Part shown: one piece after another, positions 24,326 to 32,681 of the stretch | Numbering within the stretch: position 1 is the first letter of the stretch | Layout of the letters: each line of letters starts with the position of its first letter | Made by a program: the position numbers and the translations under genes | DNA from: Persephonella sp. | GTDB lineage: Bacteria; Aquificota; Aquificia; Aquificales; Hydrogenothermaceae | Length of the DNA stretch: 60,680 nt | Assembly (NCBI RefSeq): GCF_027023985.1 | Contig: NZ_JALVTW010000038.1 | Coordinates: 1-60,680 of the forward strand | Reading direction: 5' to 3' | The notes under the pieces: model-generated | Database searches by the model: none | What the model was told of the DNA's origin: nothing | The model's input: only the letters and a program-made list of their open reading frames with translations

Positions 24326-25524
24326 TACAGTTTTTATATACATTTTTTTACATCTTGTTGCTGGTGCCTGTTTTGCCTGTTTATATTTTTTTGACCAAGA
24401 AAAAAGGATACACCTTTAATCTAAAAGAAAGATTTGTTCTTTATTCAGACAAAGGGCAGAATAATCTATGGTTCCATTGTGCCAGTGTTGGTGAGCTTAA
24501 TGTTGCGAAGCCTTTAATAGAGCATTACAAGGATAGATATAACATTCTTATAACCGTATTTTCTCCTCGGGGAATAGATTACGCAAAAAAGCAGTATCCT
24601 TATGCTACCATAAGGGCTTTACCATTTGATATTCCTTCTTTATTTAAAAAGTTTATAAAAATCTATAATCCTGTGGCAGTTATATCCATTGAAGGGGAAT
24701 TCTGGTTTAATTTTGTAAACACAGCCCATAGATTTATCCCGTTTATATCAGCCAATACCAGAATATCTGATGACTCCTATAAAAAATACAAAAGATTCAA
24801 AGTTTTTTATAAAAAAATATTCAGCAGCATTGATTTGTTCCTTGTCCGGTCAAAAAAGGATTACCAATATTTGAAAGATTTTGTTGACAATCCTGAAAAA
24901 ATTATTTTATGTGGAGATTTAAAGTTTATTTCCTCAAAAAGCAAAAAAGATATAAAATTTCACAAAAAAGGAAAAATCTTGATAGCCGGTAGCACCCATG
25001 CCCCTGAGGAAAAGATAATTCTTCAGATTTTCAAAAAACTAAAAGAAAAATATCCAGACCTTTATCTAATTATAGCCCCAAGACATCTTGAAAGAATACA
25101 AGAAGTAAAAAAACTTATTGAGGATTCTGGTTTCAGCTATCAGTTAAGGTCTGAGTCTGACATTATGGAAAAAGATATTTATCTTATTGATACTATAGGT
25201 GAGCTTTCTGGATTTTATAAATATGCTAATCTTGTTTTTATCGGTGGAACAATAGCCAATATTGGTGGGCATAATGTTCTTGAGGCTGCTTTAGAAAATA
25301 AACCGGTGGTTATAGGAAAGCATTATCACAAAATAGATGATATAGTAAAACAGCTTAAAGATAAGATTATTTTTGTGGCAGAGGACGAAAAGAAATTGGA
25401 AGATATTATTTCCAGCCTGCTAAACAAAAGAATGGAAAATATAAATTTATCTGAAGAAACAGATAAAATTTTCAGGTGCTATGTTCAAAATATAAACAGA
25501 GTTTTAGGTAGGAAGAATGGATGA
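24322..25524 (+). CDS. waaA: 3-deoxy-D-manno-octulosonic acid transferase (Kdo transferase)
   Basis: WaaA adds Kdo to lipid A precursor at the cytoplasmic face of the inner membrane. The 400 residues begin with a membrane helix (FLYTFFYILLLVPVLPVYIFL), then WFHCASVGELNVAKPLIEHYK with the catalytic-base Glu, ALPFDIP, ANTRISDDSYKKYK, GSTHAPEEKIIL, IIAPRHLERI and the sugar-nucleotide site GGHNVLEAALENKPVVIGKH. It starts at a TTG overlapping the fetB stop and overlaps the next start by 8 bases. Confidence 0.95.
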   Translation: MIQFLYTFFYILLLVPVLPVYIFLTKKKGYTFNLKERFVLYSDKGQNNLWFHCASVGELNVAKPLIEHYKDRYNILITVFSPRGIDYAKKQYPYATIRALPFDIPSLFKKFIKIYNPVAVISIEGEFWFNFVNTAHRFIPFISANTRISDDSYKKYKRFKVFYKKIFSSIDLFLVRSKKDYQYLKDFVDNPEKIILCGDLKFISSKSKKDIKFHKKGKILIAGSTHAPEEKIILQIFKKLKEKYPDLYLIIAPRHLERIQEVKKLIEDSGFSYQLRSESDIMEKDIYLIDTIGELSGFYKYANLVFIGGTIANIGGHNVLEAALENKPVVIGKHYHKIDDIVKQLKDKIIFVAEDEKKLEDIISSLLNKRMENINLSEETDKIFRCYVQNINRVLGRKNG

Positions 25525-26599
25525 GATAAAGCTTGCACAACATTTTTACCAGATGGAAATGAATGATTTTTATACATATATGGAAATCAGCAAAGTTATT
25601 AAAAAGCAGGATATAAGAGAAAAAATACAAAAAATTGCCTTGATGGAGAAAAAACATGCCCAATTCTGGGGTGATTTTCTGAAAAATAGAAATGCTGCTG
25701 TTCCAGAAGTTTCAGTAAATAAAACCAAGCTGCTATTTATGAAATTTTTATCAAAATTTATGAACCCTGTTATTGTTATATCGTTTTTTGAACTTGGTGA
25801 AAGTGGAGCAATAAAGCAGTATTATAATTTTCTCAAGCAGACCACCCTTAACCCAGAAGAAAGACAAAGACTAAAGGAAATTATCTTAGATGAGATAGAA
25901 CATGAAACATTCTTTGCCCGCCAGATTAATGAAAAAGGAGTTTCAAATATCAGAGATTTTGTTCTTGGAATGAATGACGGACTGGTTGAGATACTTGGGG
26001 CAGTTGCAGGTTTATCTGCTGTTTATCTGTATAATCCTATTATGGTAGGGATATCCGGCTTGATTGTTGGCTTTGCCGGTGCACTTTCAATGGGGATAGG
26101 GGCTTTTATTTCTGTCCGCTCACAGAGACAGGTAAATCAGGCACAAAAAGAACAGATGGAAATTATATTTGATGTTGCACCTGAAAGGGCAGTTGAAGAA
26201 TACAAAGAAAAACTGATTTCCTCAGGTGTTGTAAAAGAGATAGCCGAAGAAATAGCCAATAAAATCGGGCTTAATAAGGAGGCCATATCAAAACTGCTTA
26301 TTGAGGAAACAGACGAAAATGAAGTCAAATCAGGGCTATTTACAGGATTTGCCTATCTGTTTGGCGTGTTTTTCCCTGTAATTCCTTACTTTTTTGCACC
26401 AAACTCATATATAGCCCTGCCATTTTCAATAATATTTGCAGGTTTAGCCCTGACAATCGTAGCAACAGTTATTTCTGTCCTGTCAGGAATCAGTATCAAG
26501 AAAAAAATTGCAGAAATGGTAATATCCGCCTTTACAGCAGCCGGAATTGCATATATTTTTGGTTCAATAATGCAGTCTGTATTTGGAATAGAAATATAG
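25517..26599 (+). CDS. Ferritin-like/VIT fusion iron transporter (MbfA-like)
   Basis: A 360-residue two-domain protein. Residues 1-145 form a rubrerythrin/ferritin-like four-helix unit with di-iron ligands (FYQMEMNDFYTYME, EKKHAQFW, FELGESGAIKQYY, DEIEHETFF). Residues 150-360 are a VIT1/CCC1 transporter: MNDGLVEILGAVAGLSAVY, GISGLIVGFAGALSMGIGAFISV, a cytoplasmic metal-binding helical loop and three more membrane helices. MbfA proteins of this design export Fe2+ across the inner membrane. Its gene overlaps waaA and lies in an operon with fetB, supporting an iron-efflux role. Confidence 0.88.
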   Translation: MDEIKLAQHFYQMEMNDFYTYMEISKVIKKQDIREKIQKIALMEKKHAQFWGDFLKNRNAAVPEVSVNKTKLLFMKFLSKFMNPVIVISFFELGESGAIKQYYNFLKQTTLNPEERQRLKEIILDEIEHETFFARQINEKGVSNIRDFVLGMNDGLVEILGAVAGLSAVYLYNPIMVGISGLIVGFAGALSMGIGAFISVRSQRQVNQAQKEQMEIIFDVAPERAVEEYKEKLISSGVVKEIAEEIANKIGLNKEAISKLLIEETDENEVKSGLFTGFAYLFGVFFPVIPYFFAPNSYIALPFSIIFAGLALTIVATVISVLSGISIKKKIAEMVISAFTAAGIAYIFGSIMQSVFGIEI

Positions 26600-26609
26600 G
26601 AGGAATAGA

Positions 26610-27467
26610 ATGCCTTACAGTATGACAGGTTTTGGGTATGCAATAAAAAATTTTGATGAGTATGAGATAGAAGTTCGTATAAAATCCCTGAATAACAAAG
26701 GAATTGATATATCCATAAAAGGACCTAGAGAAATTCTATTTTTTGTTGAACTGGATATAAGAAATACCATAAAAAAATATTTTGAAAGGGGTAGTTTTCA
26801 GGTTTATGTGAATATCAAATATACAAAACCTAAGATATTGATGAATATTGATAATATGAAAACTGCCCTTGAAAGTGTTAATCAGATGCTTTCACAACTT
26901 GGTTTAAAACCCTCTGATGATAAAATATTTGACCTTGTTTCAGGGCTTGCATCTGAGCTTGAGGAAGAAGTAGTAGATGAGGCACTGAAAAAAAGAATTC
27001 TTGAAGTGGTAGAAGAAGCCTGTGAAAAATTAAAAGAGGAAAGAAAAAAAGAAGGAGAAAAGCTCATAGCAGACATACAAAATAGATTGTTAATAATAGA
27101 AGAAATCGTTGAAAAGATAGAAAAAGAAAAAGATGAAATCATAGAAAAGGCAAAAGAAAAAATAACAGAAAAAGTAAAAGAACTCCTTGGGGAAGAATAC
27201 TCAGAAAGGGCTTTTATAGAAGCCACACTCCTGGCAGAAAAAATGGACATAACAGAGGAAATAGTTCGTCTAAAATCCCATATAAAAAGGTTCAAAGAGC
27301 TTATAAAATTAGACCAGCCTGTAGGTAGAAAAATGGATTTTTTATGTCAGGAGATGCACAGAGAGATAAACACACTTGGGAACAAAATGCCTGATTTTTC
27401 CCCTTACACAGTAGAAATGAAAACCCAGCTTGAAAAAATCAGACAACAGATTCAGAATATAGAATAA
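26610..27467 (+). CDS. yicC: YicC-family endoribonuclease
   Basis: A 285-residue protein with the YicC N-terminus (PYSMTGFGYA, IRIKSLNNKGIDISIKGPRE) and C-terminal DUF1732 (ITEEIVRLKSHIKRFKELI, GRKMDFLCQEMHREINTLGNK). YicC proteins are RNases linked to sRNA decay and stationary-phase survival. The middle is a long, highly charged helical coiled coil of Lys/Glu. It is 10 bases after the VIT gene and its stop shares a base with the M48 protease ATG. Confidence 0.92.
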   Translation: MPYSMTGFGYAIKNFDEYEIEVRIKSLNNKGIDISIKGPREILFFVELDIRNTIKKYFERGSFQVYVNIKYTKPKILMNIDNMKTALESVNQMLSQLGLKPSDDKIFDLVSGLASELEEEVVDEALKKRILEVVEEACEKLKEERKKEGEKLIADIQNRLLIIEEIVEKIEKEKDEIIEKAKEKITEKVKELLGEEYSERAFIEATLLAEKMDITEEIVRLKSHIKRFKELIKLDQPVGRKMDFLCQEMHREINTLGNKMPDFSPYTVEMKTQLEKIRQQIQNIE

Positions 27468-28738
27468 TGAGAAAAGTAATACTTTTATTAGTAGCTTTCA
27501 TACTGGTTTCCTGTGCAAAAACCTATGACCCGTTAACAGGAAAGGAAACGTATACCCTCCTGCCTGAAAGTCAGGAAATAAAAATAGGCCAGATGTATGT
27601 TCCCCTGGCCATTGAACAAAATGATGGCAGATATCCAGACAAAGAAGTTCAAGAGTATGTGTCCCAGCTTGGACAGGAAATAGCAAAACATACTCCAAGA
27701 AAACTGAATTATAAATTTTATGTAGTCAATACAGATGTTATAAACGCCTTTGCACTTCCTGGAGGATTTATTTTTGTAAATAGAGGACTTATACTTGCCC
27801 TTGATAAAGAAGACCAGCTGGCAGGAGTTCTGGGACACGAGCTTGCACACGTAAACGCAAGGCACCATGCTAAATTTCTTGAAAAAATGTATGGAATGAA
27901 TTTACTTATGAATCTGGCAGCTATTTTTGCTTATCAGACAAAATACGGTAATGTTCTTATGCAATTTGGCGGTCTTGGGGCACAGCTATTATCGTTAAAA
28001 TGGAGTAGAGATCAGGAAAGCGAAGCAGACAGATATGGAATTAGATTTACATATAATGCAGGATATGATCCAAGGGGGCTTATAGAAACTTTCTACATTT
28101 TCAAAAAATTAGATAAAATTCATCAACCAGAATGGTTATTAACACACCCATTACCAGACACAAGAATAAAACAGGCAAAAAGAATAATATCCAGACTTGA
28201 TTTAAATAAACCTCTAAAAAAAGATAGTCCCCGTTTCCATTACATAAAGAAAAAACTAGAAAAAACAAAACCTTCCTATGACCTGTATAAAAAGGCAAAA
28301 ATCAAGCTGATTAAAGATAAAAATTTGGTAGCCGCACTGAACCTTGTGGACAAAGCTATAAAGCTGTATCCTGAAAATAATGCTGCTCTTGCCTTAAAAT
28401 CTTATATTTTGCTAAAGCAGGAAAAATATGCCGATGGTGTTAAATACGCCGTTAAAGCAGCCCAGATTGATGGGATGTTCTTCAGACCACATTTTTTTGC
28501 AGGTTTTGGGTATTTTAAACTTAAAAAATATAGAGAAAGCATAAAATATCTAACAAAAGCAAAAGTATTAATTCCAAACTTTCCTGACACATACTATTTC
28601 TTAGGTAGAGATTACGAGGCATTAGGAGAGATAAGCAAAGCTATTAAAAATTATGAGAAGGCCTTGAAACTAACAAATGGCAAAAGGGGATGGGAAGCAG
28701 ACGCCAAAAGACGCCTGCAAAGGTTGTTAGGTTATTAA
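27467..28738 (+). CDS. Lipoprotein M48 metalloprotease with TPR repeats (BepA/YfgC-like)
   Basis: A 423-residue envelope protease. The signal MRKVILLLVAFILVSCAK ends in a lipobox Cys. The M48 catalytic part has the zinc motif GHELAHVNARHHAKF and the downstream third ligand in RDQESEADRYGIRF; NAFALPGGFIFVNRG is the family signature. The last 150 residues hold TPR-like repeats (NNAALALKSYILLKQ, PHFFAGFGYFKLKKY, PDTYYFLGRDYEALG). BepA relatives maintain outer-membrane protein assembly and degrade misfolded ones. Its end overlaps a convergent ferredoxin gene by four bases. Confidence 0.9.
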   Translation: MRKVILLLVAFILVSCAKTYDPLTGKETYTLLPESQEIKIGQMYVPLAIEQNDGRYPDKEVQEYVSQLGQEIAKHTPRKLNYKFYVVNTDVINAFALPGGFIFVNRGLILALDKEDQLAGVLGHELAHVNARHHAKFLEKMYGMNLLMNLAAIFAYQTKYGNVLMQFGGLGAQLLSLKWSRDQESEADRYGIRFTYNAGYDPRGLIETFYIFKKLDKIHQPEWLLTHPLPDTRIKQAKRIISRLDLNKPLKKDSPRFHYIKKKLEKTKPSYDLYKKAKIKLIKDKNLVAALNLVDKAIKLYPENNAALALKSYILLKQEKYADGVKYAVKAAQIDGMFFRPHFFAGFGYFKLKKYRESIKYLTKAKVLIPNFPDTYYFLGRDYEALGEISKAIKNYEKALKLTNGKRGWEADAKRRLQRLLGY

Positions 28739-29022
28739 GGATATAGCTGTTCCCCTGTTTCAGGGTCATATATAAATATGGCTTTTACAGGACAGGCCTC
28801 TGCTGCTCTGAATATTTCTTCTTCTTCCTCAGGGGTAAGGTCTAAAATAACTTCCTGTCTTTTAACATGCTGGGCTTTTTCCATAACCTCTTCCTTTGGT
28901 TTTCCCGGCTCAAGGATTACAGCTTTATGTCTTTTATCAAGTTCAATATACTTGGTTTCCTCTGCACATGGACCAATTCCTTCACAGATTGTTCTATCAA
29001 CAACAACCTTTAATTTACCCAT
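28735..29022 (-). CDS. Small ferredoxin, single-cluster, probable [3Fe-4S] type
   Basis: A 95-residue acidic protein. The cluster ligands are spaced C-x5-C (ICEGIGPCAEE) with a distal ACPVKAIFI, so the second Cys of the usual CxxCxxC is replaced by Ile/Gly. That pattern is typical of [3Fe-4S] ferredoxins. The middle 30 residues (KPKEEVMEKAQHVKRQEV) are an insert compared with compact bacterial ferredoxins. It sits alone, convergent with the M48 gene. Confidence 0.8.
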   Translation of the reverse strand: MGKLKVVVDRTICEGIGPCAEETKYIELDKRHKAVILEPGKPKEEVMEKAQHVKRQEVILDLTPEEEEEIFRAAEACPVKAIFIYDPETGEQLYP

Positions 29023-29096
29023 ACTTTTCCTCCTTATTATGTTTATCAGTTTTAGATTATAATTGAATTAAGATATTTCTCAAAGGATATAAATCA

Positions 29097-30614
29097 ATGA
29101 AAAATATTATAATAGCGTTTATCGGGGGATTGCTGCTTGCACTTTCCCTGCCGGGATATTTTATCCCCTTTGCATTTTTAGGGGGATTTTTTATTATTTT
29201 TTATCAGTCTTACAATGAGCCCTTTAAAAAAGTCATTTTATATTCTCTTATTACAGGGGTTTCCTTTAGCATTTTTTCTTTTTACTGGATTACTTATGCT
29301 ATAAGCTACTACGGAGATGTTAATATTTTTGTGGCGATAATTTTATTTATTCTGTTTGCTATTTTCTTCTCATTATTTTTATTTGTGCCGTTTTCAGTAT
29401 TTTTAAACTGGATGCGGGATTATAGATACTCCATATTTTTAGCACCTTTTTTATGGGTCTTACTGGAAAACCTCAGAGAATTTATTCCTTTTACCGGATT
29501 TCCATGGAACCTGATAGGATATTCCCTTTCTTATATAAACCCTATAGCGCAGATAACAGCCTATACAGGCATATATTTTCTTTCTTTTTTAGCTGTTTTT
29601 TTCTCTGTAGTTATTTATCTGTTTATCCGTGATAGGAACTTCGTGTCCGCGTCTTTAGTTATTTTTAGTATTGCCATATTTGTAGCTATTTATAGCTGGG
29701 GAAATAATAGGATTAAAAACTTTCAACCTGAAGGTATCCCAAAAAAAATAGCCATTATTCAGGGAAATATAGATGAAAGTAAAAAAAATGACCCTGAGAA
29801 AGCACTGGAAATCACACAGAAATATCTAAAACTTATGAGGGAAGCTGTTAAACAAAATGTTAACCTGATTATTTTATCTGAATCTGCAATTCCAACATAT
29901 CCACTTTTTAAGCCAGAAAGAGCTTTGTATGTTTATTTCAGACATTATTTAAAAAAGATTGGTGTTCCCCTTGTTTCAGGGTTTGATAATTATTACAAAG
30001 AAGGGGATAAATTAATACTTCATAACTCTATTTTTTTATTTGATGAAAAAGCCAATATAGTTGATTATTACAATAAGATTAAACTTGTGCCCTTTGGTGA
30101 GTATGTCCCTTTTCCATTTGGAATTTTCAAACCTTTATTCCCTTATCTACAGGGCTATGATTTTATGCCGGGAGAAGAACAAAAAGTATTAGAATACAAA
30201 GAATTCAAAATTATCCCTCTTATTTGTTTTGAAGCCATATTTCCTGAATTTGTGGCATCGTTTTCCCAAAAGGGAAATCTAATAATAAATGCAACCAATG
30301 ATGCATGGTTTGGTAATACAGTAGCCCCTTACCAGCATTTTGAAATGGCACGGGTAAGAGCAATAGAAACAGGGAGATATTTTGTCAGAGCTGCAAATAC
30401 AGGTATTTCAGCAGTTATAACCCCAACTGGTAAAATAAGTTCTTCCATAGGGTTATTTAAAGAAGGAATAATAATAGATAAAGTTTATCTACTTGAAAAT
30501 ATAACTTTCTTTAGCCAATATTATTACTATATTCAAATAAGTTATTTAATTATATTTTTATTACTAATTTCTGTGATAAGGAGCCAGCTGTGGAAAAGAT
30601 TAATGAAGAAGTAA
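29097..30614 (+). CDS. lnt: Apolipoprotein N-acyltransferase
   Basis: Lnt adds the third acyl chain to lipoproteins in the inner membrane. The 505 residues have six to eight membrane helices in the first 200, then a nitrilase domain with the catalytic Glu (ILSESAIPTYP), Lys (YNKIKLVPFGEYVP) and Cys (IPLICFEAIFPE), followed by NATNDAWFGNT and MARVRAIETGRYFVRAANTG. A final membrane helix closes the protein. The overlap of 25 bases with the next gene suggests coupling. Confidence 0.95.
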   Translation: MKNIIIAFIGGLLLALSLPGYFIPFAFLGGFFIIFYQSYNEPFKKVILYSLITGVSFSIFSFYWITYAISYYGDVNIFVAIILFILFAIFFSLFLFVPFSVFLNWMRDYRYSIFLAPFLWVLLENLREFIPFTGFPWNLIGYSLSYINPIAQITAYTGIYFLSFLAVFFSVVIYLFIRDRNFVSASLVIFSIAIFVAIYSWGNNRIKNFQPEGIPKKIAIIQGNIDESKKNDPEKALEITQKYLKLMREAVKQNVNLIILSESAIPTYPLFKPERALYVYFRHYLKKIGVPLVSGFDNYYKEGDKLILHNSIFLFDEKANIVDYYNKIKLVPFGEYVPFPFGIFKPLFPYLQGYDFMPGEEQKVLEYKEFKIIPLICFEAIFPEFVASFSQKGNLIINATNDAWFGNTVAPYQHFEMARVRAIETGRYFVRAANTGISAVITPTGKISSSIGLFKEGIIIDKVYLLENITFFSQYYYYIQISYLIIFLLLISVIRSQLWKRLMKK

Positions 30615-31099
30615 TATCAATACTGGTTAAGCTTACGAAAAATATTATTGGTGATAAAGCTGTTGAACTGATTTTGAAAGATTTAGGAGAGGACATATCA
30701 GGTAGACAACTGGTTTTTGCATTTGCAGAAAAAATACAGGATTTATTTGGTGAAAAAGGCGGATTTTCCACAATGAGACAGCTGGGTAGGGAAGTTGCTA
30801 AAACAATGATGGAGCAAAACCAAAAGGAAAATTGGGAGAAAGTTATGGAACAGGCCTTAAATGAGCTTGGTTTTGCAGAACGGGTAGAAAGAGAAGAAAA
30901 TGCCGCTTATATCTGCAAATGTGTGTTTTATGAAATTCTTGATGATAGAAGCCTTAAACCAACAGAACATTCTGTATGCTGGGCAGGATGGGGATTTATT
31001 GAAGGATTTGCAAAGCATATGTATGGAGCAAAAGGCGTCCAGTGGAAAGAGAGAGATTATGAAAATGAAAAATGTAAATTTGAATATATTAGAGCATAA
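30590..31099 (+). CDS. V4R-like (4-vinyl reductase domain) protein
   Basis: A 169-residue cytoplasmic protein starting at GTG with AAGGAG upstream, inside the end of lnt. The C-terminal half resembles the V4R/heme-NO-like fold: AYICKCVFYEIL, then EHSVCWAGWGFIEGFAKHMYGAKGVQWKERDYENEKCKFEY, with conserved Cys residues at the positions that bind metal or a small ligand in V4R proteins. The N-terminal half is helical (IISILVKLTKNIIGDKAVELIL). V4R proteins are sensors or chaperones; the role here is unknown. Confidence 0.55.
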   Translation: MEKINEEVISILVKLTKNIIGDKAVELILKDLGEDISGRQLVFAFAEKIQDLFGEKGGFSTMRQLGREVAKTMMEQNQKENWEKVMEQALNELGFAERVEREENAAYICKCVFYEILDDRSLKPTEHSVCWAGWGFIEGFAKHMYGAKGVQWKERDYENEKCKFEYIRA

Positions 31100-31136
31100 A
31101 AATATATGAAAAACTCAAAAATTTAGCCCTTAAATC

Positions 31137-31165
31137 TTGCAAAAAAGATTAAACAATCATATAAT
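31137..31165 (+). promoter_or_regulatory. Sigma70 promoter of tRNA-His
   Basis: TTGCAA and a perfect TATAAT are separated by 17 bases, ending 13 bases before the tRNA 5' end. It is the cleanest promoter in the window. Confidence 0.8.
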
Positions 31166-31178
31166 ATTAGCCTCTTAT

Positions 31179-31255
31179 GGAGGGTGTAGCTCAGCTGGCA
31201 GAGCACAAGGTTGTGGCCCTTGGGGTCGCGGGTTCAAGTCCCGTCACCCTCCCCA
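31179..31255 (+). tRNA. tRNA-His (anticodon GTG)
   Basis: Anticodon stem CAAGG/CCTTG with loop TTGTGGC. The acceptor stem is 8 bp (GGAGGGTG/CACCCTCC) because position -1 G is encoded and pairs with C73, the tRNA-His identity mark. CCA is encoded. Confidence 0.95.
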
Positions 31256-31312
31256 TTTCCTGTAATTGTTTATAATATATAAATGCAGGACTTATCCGGA
31301 GGATTTATTTTT

Positions 31313-31732
31313 ATGAAAAAAATATTCTTATACCTTTCCTTTGTAGCAGCAACATTTATGTTTATTAGCTGTAATGTAAACACCCAAAACGCGTTTTCCC
31401 AAGAACCTAAAGTCCTTCAACCGTTTACAGTAAAATACGGTGATTATGTTTTTCCTGTGCCTTCAAACTTTTCTCTTAAGCAAGACTTGTCTATGATTTA
31501 TGAAAATAAAGGCCTTGTAAGAGCTTATCTTGTTTATGTGGGAAAAGCATCCACTTCAAAGTTGCTATACTTCTTTGATAAATACATGCCTAAAAATGGT
31601 TGGAAAAAAGAGTTATTTGTTGCCGGCGAAGAAACTACAGTGGCATATTCAAGGGATAGGCAACTGATTGTTATTAAAATAAAACAGGGACTTGGTGGAA
31701 CAGTCCTTAGAATACTGCTGACAGCTAAATAA
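31313..31732 (+). CDS. Small lipoprotein of unknown function
   Basis: A 139-residue lipoprotein: signal MKKIFLYLSFVAATFMFISCN with lipobox ISC. The start ATG at 31313 is 9 bases after GGAGG; upstream frames lack a signal. The mature part has a short charged linker and a DUF4810-like beta layout (VPSNFSLKQDLSMIYENKG, ARYLVYVGKASTSKLLYFF-like, MPKNGWKKELFV), similar to small proteins described only as envelope lipoproteins. It lies between tRNA genes and has its own ribosome site but no obvious partner. Confidence 0.7.
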   Translation: MKKIFLYLSFVAATFMFISCNVNTQNAFSQEPKVLQPFTVKYGDYVFPVPSNFSLKQDLSMIYENKGLVRAYLVYVGKASTSKLLYFFDKYMPKNGWKKELFVAGEETTVAYSRDRQLIVIKIKQGLGGTVLRILLTAK

Positions 31733-31758
31733 AAATGCATATATTATAGACCGCACCT

Positions 31759-31842
<84 letters not shown>

Positions 31843-31847
31843 TATAT

Positions 31848-31931
31848 GCGAGCGTGGCGGAACTGGCAGACGCGCGGGACTTAGGATCCCGTGGCCGCAA
31901 GGCCGTGGGGGTTCAACTCCCCCCGCTCGCA
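31848..31931 (+). tRNA. tRNA-Leu (anticodon TAG)
   Basis: Class II tRNA five bases after the previous one. Acceptor GCGAGCG/CGCTCGC, anticodon stem CGGGA/TCCCG with loop CTTAGGA. CCA is not encoded. The pair probably arose by duplication and shares one transcript. Confidence 0.95.
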
Positions 31932-32012
31932 CTTAATTTCCAAAATTATCATAGACAATCTCCAATTAACATTTATATTTATCCTTATCAGCAAAAATGT
32001 CAGGGTTAAATC

Positions 32013-32681
32013 ATGAAAATTCAAATAACGGAAAATGGTCCTTATATTGTCTCAGGGAATATCCCGCTTTTCCGGGAAATAATGGTCAAATACAAAATGA
32101 CCATACCGCAGGAATGGAAAAAGGTTCAGGAGTTTCAGGTAAAAGGAAAATATGCATTGTGTAGATGTGGAATGTCAAAAAACAAACCATTCTGCGATGG
32201 CTCTCACAAAGCCGGATTTGATGGAGAGGAAACAGCAGAAAATGTTCCTTATGCTGAATTAGCAAAAGTTTATTCAGGGAAAAACTTTAATTTGCTTGAT
32301 AACAAACCTTTATGTTCTTCTGCAAGATTTTGTTTAAAAGGAAAAGGTATATGGGAACATATTAAAGAAGTGAAAGCTATAGATGAGATAAAGGGAGAAG
32401 TATGGAACTGTCCCTCAGGCAGACTGGTTCTTACCGATAAAGAGGGAAACCCTATAGAACCAGAGTTTCCTAAAGAAATAAGCATATTAGAAGACAATCT
32501 TGCAGGAGTAAGTGGACCTATCTGGGTAAAAGGGGGAATTCCTATAGAATCTTCAAAAGGAACTATTTATGAGATCAGAAACAGGGTAACCCTTTGTAGA
32601 TGTGGGAAATCTGCCAACAAACCCTTTTGTGACGGCACCCACATCAAAATAAAATTCAAAGATAAAAATTTTAAACTTTAA
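32013..32681 (+). CDS. Iron-sulfur protein with two CDGSH domains
   Basis: A 222-residue protein with two CDGSH zinc-finger-like [2Fe-2S] sites: CRCGMSKNKPFCDGSHKAGF near residue 50 and CRCGKSANKPFCDGTHIKIKF near the C-terminus, each with the 3Cys-1His pattern. The middle part (PLCSSARFCLKGKGIWEHIK, VWNCPSGRLVL) matches the Cys-containing divergent CDGSH-associated domain found in bacterial fusions. The N-terminus (ITENGPYIVSGNIPLF) is the usual beta entry. The biochemical role of bacterial CDGSH proteins is mostly redox or cluster transfer and is not known here. Confidence 0.88.
   Translation: MKIQITENGPYIVSGNIPLFREIMVKYKMTIPQEWKKVQEFQVKGKYALCRCGMSKNKPFCDGSHKAGFDGEETAENVPYAELAKVYSGKNFNLLDNKPLCSSARFCLKGKGIWEHIKEVKAIDEIKGEVWNCPSGRLVLTDKEGNPIEPEFPKEISILEDNLAGVSGPIWVKGGIPIESSKGTIYEIRNRVTLCRCGKSANKPFCDGTHIKIKFKDKNFKL

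Noticed and set aside
26882-27295. 137-residue minus-strand frame opposite yicC
   Set aside because: Ser/Phe-rich repeat shadow of the Lys/Glu-rich yicC coiled coil.
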